A stretch of 64,000 nt of DNA. It comes from Prolixibacteraceae bacterium (GTDB lineage: Bacteria; Bacteroidota; Bacteroidia; Bacteroidales; Prolixibacteraceae). The stretch covers positions 68,590 to 132,589 of the forward strand of contig DOAQ01000024.1 in assembly GCA_003506435.1 (NCBI GenBank), written 5' to 3'. Of the stretch, positions 35,869 to 44,460 are shown piece after piece. Both the position numbers and the translations under genes were made by a program. The notes below the pieces were generated by a model. It made no database searches. It was not told where the DNA came from and saw only the letters and a program-made list of their open reading frames with translations. Each line of letters opens with the position of its first letter. Position 1 is the stretch's first letter.

Positions 35869-36681
35869 TTATCCCAAAGCAACGTCCAACAACATCATCA
35901 CTGCAAAGCCCAGCATGGCCCCGATGGTAGCAATATCGGTATTTTTATCCTGCTGCGACTCGGGGATCAGTTCTTCCACCACCACATAAATCATGGCCCC
36001 GGCAGCAAACGAAAGAGCATACGGCAAAATGGGGCGCATCAGCAAAACAGCAGCAGCTCCAAATACTCCGGCAATAGGTTCAACGAGGCCGGAAGCCTGT
36101 CCGTACATAAAACTTTTCCGGCGCGAAAGTCCTTCTCGTCGCAGTGGCACCGAAACAGCAGCGCCTTCCGGAAAATTCTGAATGCCAATACCAATTGCCA
36201 AAGCTATCGCCCCGGCCAGCGATGCCGCAGGAATACCGGCAGCCACTGCGCCAAATGCAACACCCACTGCCAATCCTTCAGGAATATTGTGCAGGGTAAT
36301 TGCCATCACCAGCAAAACGCTGCGACGCCACGAAGTATGGACCCCTTCTGCCTGGTTCGTTGGTAATCCCATGTGAAGGTGCGGCAAAAGCTGGTCGGCC
36401 ATCCATAAAAAGAAGCCTCCGGCCAAAAAACCAATAACCGCCGGAACCCAGGGGGTCATCCCGCTTTCTTCAGCTAACTCGATAGCAGGACTCAGCAGTG
36501 ACCAAAAACTGGCAGCAATCATTACTCCGGCGGCAAAACCCAGCATCCCGTTTAAAACTTTTTTGTTGATTTCTTTAAAGAAAAATACCATCGCTGCCCC
36601 GAGCGCGGTGAGAAACCATGTAAACAAGGTGGCCAGCAGGGCCTGTGTTACCGGGTTCAATCCAATAAACCAGTCGATCAT
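35869..36681 (-). CDS. ZIP family divalent-metal transporter
   Basis: 270 residues with eight membrane helices. Metal-binding helix IV carries [14 protein letters not shown] and helix V carries [12 protein letters not shown], the two ZIP signature motifs, and the loop has HLHMG. It moves zinc or similar cations into the cytoplasm. It resembles the GufA/ZupT-like subgroup. First gene of the leftward three-gene block. Confidence 0.92.
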   Translation of the reverse strand: MIDWFIGLNPVTQALLATLFTWFLTALGAAMVFFFKEINKKVLNGMLGFAAGVMIAASFWSLLSPAIELAEESGMTPWVPAVIGFLAGGFFLWMADQLLPHLHMGLPTNQAEGVHTSWRRSVLLVMAITLHNIPEGLAVGVAFGAVAAGIPAASLAGAIALAIGIGIQNFPEGAAVSVPLRREGLSRRKSFMYGQASGLVEPIAGVFGAAAVLLMRPILPYALSFAAGAMIYVVVEELIPESQQDKNTDIATIGAMLGFAVMMLLDVALG

Positions 36682-36927
36682 ACTTCTTGCATTTATTTGT
36701 TTCAGTAGTTTAACTGTTCAATTTTCTTATTCCGGAATTAGAACGGTCTTAATTTTTTCAAAATTAAAAAGAAATTGAATGAGAACCACTCCTTCTGTTT
36801 AATTCAAAGAATCTTCATTCAAAAAAACATAAATCTGTTCCTTTTCCATAAAATTAAGTATCCGAACTTGACAAATTAAACATGTTTCCGTACTTTTAGT
36901 TTTGTATTATTTAAAAAATACCGCCTC

Positions 36928-37980
36928 ATGCTTATCAAAACATTTGCAAGTGCAGTGCATGGGATCAATGCAACCACAATTACTATTGAAGTAGACATTT
37001 CACAGGGAATCAAATTTTTTCTGGTGGGTCTGCCCGACAGCGCTGTGAAAGAAAGCCAGCAACGTATTGAATCTGCCCTCCGGCTGAATGGCTTTAAACT
37101 TCCGGGTAAAAAAATTATTATCAACATGGCTCCGGCCGATATCCGGAAGGAAGGTTCGGCTTACGATTTGCCTATTGCAGTTGGTATTTTGGCTGCTTCG
37201 GGACAAATAAAAAATCACAAGACAGAACGCTTTGTAATGATGGGCGAACTCTCGCTCGATGGTAGTCTGCAACCCATTAAAGGTGTTTTGCCCATTGCCA
37301 TCAATGCGCGAAAGGAGGGTTTCGAAGGGTTCATCCTGCCCAAAAACAATGCGCGTGAAGCAGCCGTTGTCGATAACCTGAAAGTGTACGGGGTGGATAA
37401 CCTGAAAGAAGTGATCGACTTTTTCAACGACAATTTGGAACTGGAACAGACGATTGTAAATACCCGCGAAGAGTTTTTCGAGAAAGTGAACCAGTACGAG
37501 TTTGATTTTTCGGATGTAAAAGGGCAGGAAAATGTGAAACGGGCGCTGGAAATCGCTGCCGCCGGGGGGCACAACATCATTCTGATCGGGCCGCCGGGAT
37601 CGGGCAAAACAATGCTGGCCAAACGCATTCCCACTATTTTGCCGCCGTTCACTCTGCGCGAAGCGCTGGAAACAACCAAAATACATTCGGTGGCCGGGAA
37701 AATAGATAAGGAAACATCGCTGATGACCCGCCGCCCGTTTCGCAGCCCGCACCATACGATTTCCGATGTGGCACTGGTGGGCGGTGGAACCTATCCGCAG
37801 CCGGGCGAAATATCGCTGGCTCACAACGGGGTCCTTTTCCTCGACGAACTGCCGGAATTTAAACGCACCGTACTCGAAGTAATGCGGCAACCGCTCGAAG
37901 ACCGGCAAATAACCATTTCGCGCGCAAAATTTTCTGTTGAGTACCCTGCAAGCCTGATGCTGGTGGCTTCGATGAACCCC
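36928..37980 (+). pseudogene. yifB: yifB/comM Mg-chelatase-like ATPase, 5' part, interrupted by the integrated element
   Basis: 351 residues of a YifB/ComM AAA+ protein (family length about 506-512). It includes [15 protein letters not shown], Walker [33 protein letters not shown] and Walker [13 protein letters not shown]. It stops at MLVASMNP because a TGA arises at the element junction. The missing 161 codons lie at 63145-63630. ComM relatives are helicases that promote branch migration during natural transformation. The truncated part lacks the sensor and arginine-finger regions, so it is almost surely inactive unless the element excises. Confidence 0.95.
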
Positions 37981-39450
37981 TGAAGTTGTGTTGCCCATTT
38001 GAGGGCTTTCATGAAAAGGGGGCGTTAGGTATTTGATGTTTATCGTTATCTCCCCCTCGCCAACCTCAATTGAATTTGTTGTTGTTTCAACAATGGTTCT
38101 TTTTTCGGTTTGAGAAAAAGTATCCCATTTAGAGTATATATTTAGAGCTTCATCAAATATATACTTGGTATTGTTTTCATCTTGCTTTAGTGCAAGGATT
38201 TCATCTTCTTGTCTTGGTATTTCGTCATTTATCTGTTTTAATTGTTCAAATAGTGGGTTGTAGTGTAGGTGGAAACCTTCTGTCGCTATTTCTTTCTTTA
38301 AATGTAAGTCAAGGAGGTTTTCAAGTTTGAATTGTATTTCTTTCGCTTCAGTTTTTTGATGTTGCAAGATTTTTTCTTTTTCGGTGATGTAGTTTTCCGT
38401 TTCTTTTTGGAAATCTTTAATATTGTCTTTTTCAATTATGAAATCTCTGATTTTTTCGTGGAAGATATGTTCTAAATCTTCTTGGCTGATTTTGTTTTTG
38501 CATTTAGGGCAAACATATTTTTGACTGCCTGATAAGACAGACATTTTACCGCCACAAAAGCAAAAGACAAACCCCGTAAATATATGCGTCTTTTTGTTGA
38601 GTGGCTGTTTGCTGTTCCTCGCTTGTATCTCCAATATTTCATTTACAGTATTCCATTTTTCCTCTGTGATTATGGCGGGAACTTCGGTAAATACCCAGTT
38701 TTCTTTTTCTTTCAAACTCCAACCTCTGCCTTGTCCGTTGCTTGCTGTATAGTTAGCTCTTTTTAAGCCTTTGGAAATCGGGTCTTCTAAAAGTCGTCCA
38801 ACGGTTGTATCTGAAAATCTTGATTTATTTCTTGTCCTATACCCCCTGTCATTTAAAATACTCGCAACAGTCCTTTTTCTTTTGTGTTCTAAAAACAAAT
38901 CAACCATCAAACTTCTAACCATTGCTTCATTCTCATTTATTACAAGTTTTTTATCTTTCCACTGGTATCCAAAAGGAGCTTGACCACCTAGGGGTTTACC
39001 TAGTTTGGCTCTAATTGGCACAGAGGCAGAAACACGTTCGGCAATTTCTTCACGTTCCCATTGAGCCATTGCAGAAATGAGGGTATAGAAGAAACGACCA
39101 GCAGGGGAAGATGTGTCAATGCTTTCTTGAAGTGATATTAAGTCAGCGTTGTATTCTTTGAAATAATCGGCAATCAGGAGGAGTTCCTTTGTGTTTCTGG
39201 CAAGACGAGCAATTTTTGAAAATATCAATCCTGTTATCTTACCTGATTTAATGTCAGCCATCATTCTTTTGGCTTCAGAATGATGCAAGACTGCTTTTCC
39301 GCTTACCGCTTCCAAATGATATACATTTACAACTTCCCAGTCTTTTAAATCTGCATAGCTTCTGGCTCTTTGTTCGTGATGTTCGGGGCTTTCGCCTTTG
39401 GCTTGGTCTTCGGTGGATACTCTAATCCAGATGCCAACTTGCTTTTTCAT
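37000..39450 (-). CDS. Large serine integrase, interrupted at attL; ORF reads on into antisense yifB
   Basis: Element-encoded site-specific recombinase. The resolvase domain (about 5-150) has the nucleophile Ser 12 in [11 protein letters not shown]. The recombinase domain (about 165-285) is followed by a zinc ribbon ([18 protein letters not shown], about 296-318) and a coiled coil (about 330-440). Element-derived sequence ends at residue 490 (QMGNTTS), where attL begins. The ORF then runs 326 codons through yifB antisense (37000-37980), which is not natural protein sequence. In the circular element, codon 490 is followed in frame by 142 residues encoded at 62716-63144 carrying two HTH motifs. 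I chose ATG 39450 (MKKQVGIW) over 39480. Confidence 0.9.
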   Translation of the reverse strand: MKKQVGIWIRVSTEDQAKGESPEHHEQRARSYADLKDWEVVNVYHLEAVSGKAVLHHSEAKRMMADIKSGKITGLIFSKIARLARNTKELLLIADYFKEYNADLISLQESIDTSSPAGRFFYTLISAMAQWEREEIAERVSASVPIRAKLGKPLGGQAPFGYQWKDKKLVINENEAMVRSLMVDLFLEHKRKRTVASILNDRGYRTRNKSRFSDTTVGRLLEDPISKGLKRANYTASNGQGRGWSLKEKENWVFTEVPAIITEEKWNTVNEILEIQARNSKQPLNKKTHIFTGFVFCFCGGKMSVLSGSQKYVCPKCKNKISQEDLEHIFHEKIRDFIIEKDNIKDFQKETENYITEKEKILQHQKTEAKEIQFKLENLLDLHLKKEIATEGFHLHYNPLFEQLKQINDEIPRQEDEILALKQDENNTKYIFDEALNIYSKWDTFSQTEKRTIVETTTNSIEVGEGEITINIKYLTPPFHESPQMGNTTSGVHRSHQHQACRVLNRKFCARNGYLPVFERLPHYFEYGAFKFRQFVEEKDPVVSQRYFARLRIGSTAHQCHIGNRMVRAAKRAAGHQRCFLIYFPGHRMYFGCFQRFAQSERRQNSGNAFGQHCFARSRRPDQNDVVPPGGSDFQRPFHIFLPFYIRKIKLVLVHFLEKLFAGIYNRLFQFQIVVEKVDHFFQVIHPVHFQVIDNGCFTRIVFGQDEPFETLLSRIDGNGQNTFNGLQTTIEREFAHHYKAFCLVIFYLSRSSQNTNCNRQIVSRTFLPDIGRSHVDNNFFTRKFKAIQPEGRFNTLLAFFHSAVGQTHQKKFDSL
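37971..37999. other. attL of the integrated element
   Basis: Host GATGAACCCC, then the crossover dinucleotide TG (37981-37982), then the element arm AAGTTGT plus GTTGCCCATT (37990-37999). It is the left half of the 36-bp attP dyad. Confidence 0.9.
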
Positions 39451-39619
39451 ATCTTTTAAGTATTTGATACAAAGATACAAAAATGCAATGAATCAGGGGT
39501 TGTGGTTTTCTGATTAAAATGGAAAAATTTGAAAATTAATATGACATTCCAATCTTTGTAAATATTGGATACCAAGAATAAAATCTTTTTTTGTATCTTT
39601 TCTGAAATTTTATGAAACA

Positions 39620-40570
39620 ATGGAGGACTTGATTTCAAAAATTCTTAATGTTGAAGATATTTCATCTTTTCTAAAGTCATTTTTTATTGCATTACTACTA
39701 AGTCCAATATTATTGATTTTGTATCTTTTTAGAAAAAGATTCTTATTTGGATATGCAAGACTTAATAATTGGTTTGAAAAAAAATATGAGTTTTATAAGA
39801 AAAGTTTATCTGCTCATGAAGGTTTAATTTTTAAGTTTTTGACGTTCAGTTTTAAAGCAATTCTTGGTAGTGCTATATTTGCTGGCGTAATTCAATTTTG
39901 GATGATAATTTTCTTGTTGTTTGGAATTATCTTTTCTATTTATATAGGAAGATTTCTTTACAAGTATATCATTTCTAACCTCTTTACAAATTTAAAGTTA
40001 TCAAGACAAAGAACTGTTGTTGCAAAACTCTTAATTCACAAATACTATCTTAGAGATTATAATATCTTTCATTGGCTACAACAAATGTTGTCTCTGGAAA
40101 ATTTTGACAATTCATTTCATGAAAAATTAGAAAAAGTAGATATTGTTCCTCTGAAATGCTATTTATATATAATTAAAAAGTCTTTAGCTTCACTGGCAAT
40201 AGGGATATTATTCGTTATGATTGGAGCAATAATCTATTTTGCATACAATTTAATAGTTGCCTATAATATTTTTGGGATCAGAACACAAATAGCAGATGTA
40301 GAAATATTAAATATCCCAATTGATTTATGGATTCTAATTATATTTTTCTATTTTTCAATTCAATTTATATTTCAAGGAATGACTTGGCTCCGCCCTTGGT
40401 TTTTGAGAATTAGAAAATTGAGATCTCAAAACAAGGATGCAATAAGATATGTTAATTATCAGTTATTTAGGAATAGATTCGATTTAGATATTGAAGATAT
40501 AATCAAAACAGCAGATGAATATCGTGGAGCAACAAATGATTTTAAAACTTTTTTAAAAACAATGGTATGA
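39620..40570 (+). CDS. Uncharacterised polytopic membrane protein
   Basis: 316 residues, no known family. Hydrophobic segments lie near 20-40 (FIALLLSPILLILYLF), 75-125 (two helices), 190-220 (SLASLAIGILFVMIGAIIYFA) and 240-265 (LWILIIFFYFSIQFIF). The C-terminal about 45 residues are charged and cytoplasmic. It overlaps the next gene by 4 bp (ATGA) and heads a four-gene cassette. Very AT-rich. Confidence 0.7.
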   Translation: MEDLISKILNVEDISSFLKSFFIALLLSPILLILYLFRKRFLFGYARLNNWFEKKYEFYKKSLSAHEGLIFKFLTFSFKAILGSAIFAGVIQFWMIIFLLFGIIFSIYIGRFLYKYIISNLFTNLKLSRQRTVVAKLLIHKYYLRDYNIFHWLQQMLSLENFDNSFHEKLEKVDIVPLKCYLYIIKKSLASLAIGILFVMIGAIIYFAYNLIVAYNIFGIRTQIADVEILNIPIDLWILIIFFYFSIQFIFQGMTWLRPWFLRIRKLRSQNKDAIRYVNYQLFRNRFDLDIEDIIKTADEYRGATNDFKTFLKTMV

Positions 40571-41064
40571 AAGTAGATATTAGTAAAATAAGTGGCTATA
40601 AATCCGATTACTTATCTTTCGGATTTAAAGAAGAAGACTATGTTTTTACTGAAATAGAGATTGTTGAAAATAAAATATTAGCCAAATTTGATTTGACAGA
40701 TTGCTTTGTTTCTCATGAGAATGAGTTTCATTTTACTGTCCCTTTAGCTTTTAGAATAATATCACAATTAGCAATAATCTTTACTTGTGTTGAAAGAAAT
40801 TATGACAAGAAACCAGGTGAAGTATATTTAAGGGATATTTATTTGAAAAGTAAAAAACATATAAAGAAAGTAAGTGGACTTGAAATAGTACTAGAAATAA
40901 AAAAGGTGATTATTAAAGATGATTATTTTTATTATTCAGGGGATATAAATATTGAAAACGGAGCATTTTGGGGAGAGGGTAGTTTAATAATTCCTAAAAT
41001 GCAAAATGAAGGTGCAACAAAAAACCAATATGAATCTGAATTTAATAATATTAAAAATAGTTAA
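40567..41064 (+). CDS. Putative hot-dog-fold protein (FcoT-like thioesterase/dehydratase candidate)
   Basis: 165 residues. The central region (FHFTVPLAFRIISQLAIIF, KPGEVYLRDIYLKSKKHI, YYSGDINIENGAFWGEGSLIIPK) has the alternating helix-then-strands layout of acyl-CoA/ACP hot-dog enzymes and resembles FcoT-like thioesterases. The match is by eye only and weak. It is coupled to the preceding membrane protein gene by a 4-bp overlap. Confidence 0.4.
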   Translation: MKVDISKISGYKSDYLSFGFKEEDYVFTEIEIVENKILAKFDLTDCFVSHENEFHFTVPLAFRIISQLAIIFTCVERNYDKKPGEVYLRDIYLKSKKHIKKVSGLEIVLEIKKVIIKDDYFYYSGDINIENGAFWGEGSLIIPKMQNEGATKNQYESEFNNIKNS

Positions 41065-41128
41065 TCTACTTTCTTATTTATTGTTTTTAAATTTTTTAAT
41101 TTCATTTTAATAGTTTATTCATTTTAAA

Positions 41129-41989
41129 ATGACCATAAACGATGCAACTTCTTCCAGACTAATATTTGAAGATTTAGAAATAAATATAAACGAATTATTC
41201 TTTGAAGTATCTGATGGTTTGAAGTTGAAGGTATTTCATTTACACAAAATAAATTGTCAAAATACCAAGAAAATAATTTTTCTACCAGGATATATTTCAA
41301 CAATTTATAGTTGGAGACATTTTTTACCTATTCTTACAAATATAGGTGATATTTATTATATTGAATCACGAGAAAAATCTTCCTCAATTAATAATTCTCA
41401 AAATTATAAGATAAATTTTTTTGTTGATGATATTTCACATACAATCAATAAATTGAATCTAAAAGAAGGTGATTATTATTTAATTGGGAGCTCATTAGGT
41501 GCAACTACAATACTTGAAGGTCTCTCAAAAGGGATTTTTTGTCCGGTTAATGCAGTATTAATACTTCCAAATGCAAGATTTAAAATTCCCAAATTTATAA
41601 ATGTTTTAAGGCCTTTTCCAAGAACAATAAAGATATATATTACACACATTTTAATATTTTTTGCTCTTAAGTTAAAAACAAATAAGAGTGATATTGGTCA
41701 AAAAGAACGATTTCTATTGGCAACAAAAAATGCTGATTTTGATAAACTTATTTATAGTGCTTTTGAATTATCAAAATATAAGCTGTATTTTAAAGACTTA
41801 GATAGAATAAAAACAAAAGTTTTAATAATTAACGCATCAGAGGATCACTTGCACAATGTTTCGGATATTTATAAAATATATAGGTCTATAAAAAATTGCC
41901 AATATTTTGACGTTAAATCACATACTAATAGTCGCAATTCAGTTGCGGGGGAGGTTGTCTACGATTTTATCCAATTAGAACATGCTTAA
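41129..41989 (+). CDS. Alpha/beta-hydrolase fold protein
   Basis: 286 residues. The oxyanion-side motif IIFLPGYISTIYSWRHF, the nucleophile elbow LIGSSLGATTILEG (G-x-S-x-G), the acid region KVLIINASEDHLHN and a late His (KSHTNSRNS) are all present, so the catalytic triad looks intact. Substrate unknown; the context suggests an acyl ester or lipid. It overlaps the DedA-like gene by 8 bp. Confidence 0.8.
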   Translation: MTINDATSSRLIFEDLEININELFFEVSDGLKLKVFHLHKINCQNTKKIIFLPGYISTIYSWRHFLPILTNIGDIYYIESREKSSSINNSQNYKINFFVDDISHTINKLNLKEGDYYLIGSSLGATTILEGLSKGIFCPVNAVLILPNARFKIPKFINVLRPFPRTIKIYITHILIFFALKLKTNKSDIGQKERFLLATKNADFDKLIYSAFELSKYKLYFKDLDRIKTKVLIINASEDHLHNVSDIYKIYRSIKNCQYFDVKSHTNSRNSVAGEVVYDFIQLEHA

Positions 41990-42608
41990 TGAGTATCTAA
42001 ATTTGGTTAGTGAGATTGTAATAAGATATGGATATCTTATTTTGTTTTTTGGTGTAATTATAGAAAATATTTTTCTATTAGGGATTCTATTTCCTGGTCT
42101 GTTTATTTTAACTATTTGTGGATTTCTTTCTGCAAATAATGAATTAAATCTTGCCATAACTATTATTGTTGGTTATTTAGGAACCTTAACAGGAGATAAT
42201 CTAAGTTATACTTTAGGCAGAATAGGATTTGTAAAAATAGGAATTATTAAAAGGTTTAGCACAAACTATTCCTTGGTTGAAAACAAATTATTTTCTTCAA
42301 AACAAACAACTTTATTTCTCCTTTTTTATCATTTTCCTATATATGCAAGAATGATAGTTCCAGCATTACTTGGTATTCTCAAATATAGTTTTAAGAAATG
42401 GTTTTTTATAAATTCATTAGGAGCACTAATATTTTCCACAACTTTTATACTCCTCGGTTATTTTATTGGGCAGACTTCAAAATTAATTGATCAAGCCATA
42501 GACATTAGTAAGATTATTCAATGGATATTCTTTTTCTTATTTTTTTATTTTGTCTTTTCTTTTTTTAACTCTTTAAAAAAATTATCAAAAAAGAAAAATA
42601 AAATGTGA
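41982..42608 (+). CDS. DedA family membrane protein
   Basis: 208 residues with the SNARE-associated/DedA fold: IIENIFLLGILFPGLFILTICGF, TLTGDNLSYTLGRIGF, FPIYARMIVPALLGILKYSFKKWF (the F/Y..R..P.L.G motif) and a final helix. DedA proteins flip or recycle undecaprenyl phosphate or phospholipids in the inner membrane. Last gene of the cassette, coupled to the hydrolase by overlap. Confidence 0.85.
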   Translation: MLNEYLNLVSEIVIRYGYLILFFGVIIENIFLLGILFPGLFILTICGFLSANNELNLAITIIVGYLGTLTGDNLSYTLGRIGFVKIGIIKRFSTNYSLVENKLFSSKQTTLFLLFYHFPIYARMIVPALLGILKYSFKKWFFINSLGALIFSTTFILLGYFIGQTSKLIDQAIDISKIIQWIFFFLFFYFVFSFFNSLKKLSKKKNKM

Positions 42609-42614
42609 TATTAT

Positions 42615-43094
42615 CTAATCCAAAAAATATTGATGGGTAAGAACTAATGCCATTGCATCAAAGATTGCTTGATAGTAATCTTCGGGTTCCCAAGTTTTAC
42701 GTTTATCTGGTAGCTTGCTTTGTAGTTGGGTATATACTTCAGATATTTTTCTGGATATTTCAAATTTATTTCTGGCTCCAAATACTTCAAATGTACTACG
42801 TACTTGCTCTTTCTTGTATTTTATAACTTTTATATTTTCATTTTCATACTCATTTATTTGGCTGACAAGTTTCTTTATCCTTTCACATCTTTTTGAATTT
42901 TCGCAATCTTCAATGATGATAATGTTGGGTTGGTAATATTTTATGATTTGATATATCCTTTTTAAGCATTTGTCATTATGTATTGGGTTAATTGCAACTA
43001 TGGCACAGTCTATGATTTCTCCTTTTTCGTTGAGAACGACATAACCAAAACCGACCGTATTAGGATATATTGAGATTATTCTTTCTGTAATCAT
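42615..43094 (-). CDS. RuvC-like/RNase H-fold nuclease candidate
   Basis: 159 residues. The layout suggests a Holliday-junction resolvase of the RuvC type: the first strand IISIYPNTVGFGYVVLNEKGEI, a second acidic strand NIIIIEDCENSKR, and a final acidic helix DYYQAIFDAMALVLTHQ. The first catalytic acid is not in the classic D-x-G position, so activity is uncertain. It overlaps the upstream HTH gene by 4 bp. Confidence 0.6.
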   Translation of the reverse strand: MITERIISIYPNTVGFGYVVLNEKGEIIDCAIVAINPIHNDKCLKRIYQIIKYYQPNIIIIEDCENSKRCERIKKLVSQINEYENENIKVIKYKKEQVRSTFEVFGARNKFEISRKISEVYTQLQSKLPDKRKTWEPEDYYQAIFDAMALVLTHQYFLD

Positions 43095-43423
43095 ATTTTT
43101 TTATCAATTAAATCTTTTAATGAGTTTAAAAATGCTATCCTCGCCCTTATTTTCCTTGTTGTACTTTGCTTTTTGAGTTCGGTAATTAGTGGGTCAATGT
43201 TTTTTCTAATCTTTTTTAAAGTGAATTTCATTTCATCTTCAAAAAGTTTTTCAATGGAAACATTAAACAGGAGGTGATAAGTGAAAACAACTTCAAAGCA
43301 AGGTTTTCTTTCGTTTCTTTCACACCTTGAGAGGGTTGAGCTTTCTTGTAATTCTAAAAGTTGTGCGACATCTTCAATCGTCAACTCTGATTTTTTACGA
43401 TACATTCTTAATAGATTCCTCAT
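43091..43423 (-). CDS. XRE-like helix-turn-helix protein
   Basis: 110 residues. The helix-turn-helix lies at about 10-55 (KSELTIEDVAQLLELQESSTLSRCERNERKPCFEVVFTYHLLF), with a basic helical C-terminus. It is coupled to the RuvC-like gene downstream. Probably a regulator of the element's replication/recombination module (inference). Confidence 0.75.
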   Translation of the reverse strand: MRNLLRMYRKKSELTIEDVAQLLELQESSTLSRCERNERKPCFEVVFTYHLLFNVSIEKLFEDEMKFTLKKIRKNIDPLITELKKQSTTRKIRARIAFLNSLKDLIDKKI

Positions 43424-43606
43424 AAAATTTTAAATGATAGTTGGTTATAATAATTCTATCAGTTTTAATTTTATTTGAAAGAAAAATTTGAAGTAGAAGT
43501 GAGTTTTTGACATATTGCCAAAAATTTTTCAATTCATAAATTAAAAGTAAGTGATATGATTTTTTTTGGATTTATCAATCCAAAAAAATTATAGCGGTAC
43601 TTTTAT

Positions 43607-44065
43607 TTACAAACCTAATTCTCTTCTTGTTTTGATCAGAATTTCTTTAATGTGTTTATAATCAATTTCTTTATTATTTATTTCTTTTGTATAGTTTCTT
43701 TTGTTATGTGTAAAATTTACACATGTTATGGGAACATTTTGCACATGTTGATACCATATTTCAGTTTGGCCTTGTCTATTGGAAGTCGTATTTAAAATAT
43801 ACCCTGATGAATCAGTGATTTTTATTAAATTCTTTTTTGAAAGCAATGAGATTCCTTTTGAAATTGTTTTTCGGGATAGTCCTGTTTTTCTTGCAAATTG
43901 AGTATAGCTAATTCGGTCTTTTTCTTTTCTCTTTCCTGTTTTCTTATCAACCCAACCATATGTTTGACGGATAATTACCAAAAGGATTTTAAGTTCTGAA
44001 CTACCTATATTTTTTAATTGCTGGTCAAAAATGATATTGGGGATTGGGGTGTAGCCTTCTTTCAT
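43607..44065 (-). CDS. RepO-like winged-helix replication protein
   Basis: About 152 residues from MKEGYTPIPNIIFDQQL. It matches the phage replication protein O N-terminal layout: IPNIIFDQQLKNIGSSELKILLVIIRQTYGW, then KDRISYTQFARKTGLSRKTISKGISLLSKKNLI. In phages this domain binds origin iterons. The rest of the protein is short and no helicase partner is adjacent, so it might instead be a regulator. The longer frame to 44134 adds an unlikely hydrophobic N-terminus. Confidence 0.72.
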   Translation of the reverse strand: MKEGYTPIPNIIFDQQLKNIGSSELKILLVIIRQTYGWVDKKTGKRKEKDRISYTQFARKTGLSRKTISKGISLLSKKNLIKITDSSGYILNTTSNRQGQTEIWYQHVQNVPITCVNFTHNKRNYTKEINNKEIDYKHIKEILIKTRRELGL

Positions 44066-44174
44066 GTGATGAATGATATATGAAGCTGAAGAAAAAAAGA
44101 GAAAGGAATTTTTGATGATAAAGCAAAAGCTCAATACTTTTTTTTAATGTATGAGGGCGGGTACAATATTGGGT

Positions 44175-44345
44175 ATGATTTTAAGAGTTCCAAATGAATT
44201 AACGGATAAACAGATTGAAGAATATCAGAGTATTTACAAGAAGAATTTTGGTGAAGATATTTCAAGAGATGAAGCCATAGACCAAGGATTAAACCTTATC
44301 CGTTTAGTTGCAATTATAATTAGTAGCTCTAGAGAAAATTTATGA
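44175..44345 (+). CDS. Small ribbon-helix-helix-like protein
   Basis: About 56 residues beginning MILRVPNELTDKQIEEYQSIYKK, with an acidic linker and a hydrophobic C-terminal helix (LNLIRLVAIIISS). Similar small proteins occur next to serine recombinases; the function is unknown. ATG at 44151 is an alternative start adding eight residues. It ends 19 bp before an interlocked inverted repeat that precedes recombinase 2. Confidence 0.5.
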   Translation: MILRVPNELTDKQIEEYQSIYKKNFGEDISRDEAIDQGLNLIRLVAIIISSSRENL

Positions 44346-44363
44346 GTTGTGATATTATAAAAA

Positions 44364-44452
44364 TGACACACGTAAGTTATTATTTGAAACCAGAAAAGGG
44401 TAGCAGAAATTTACGTGTGTCAACATTAAATATATCTGCTATCCTTTTCTGG
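44364..44452. promoter_or_regulatory. Interlocked inverted repeats before recombinase 2
   Basis: Two inverted repeats interleave as A-B-A'-B'. A/A' is TGACACACGTAA (44364-44375) with TTACGTGTGTCA (44411-44422), perfect. B/B' is CCAGAAAAGGGTAGCAGA (44390-44407) with TCTGCTATCCTTTTCTGG (44435-44452), 17 of 18 paired. The recombinase ATG follows after 8 bp. As RNA the stems are mutually nested like a pseudoknot; as DNA they could be recombinase sites. Confidence 0.8.
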
Positions 44453-44460
44453 TATCTGCT

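Noticed and set aside
36682..36927. A tRNA or other RNA gene before yifB as the true integration target.
   Set aside because: No cloverleaf or conserved RNA sequence was seen, and the junctions fall inside yifB.
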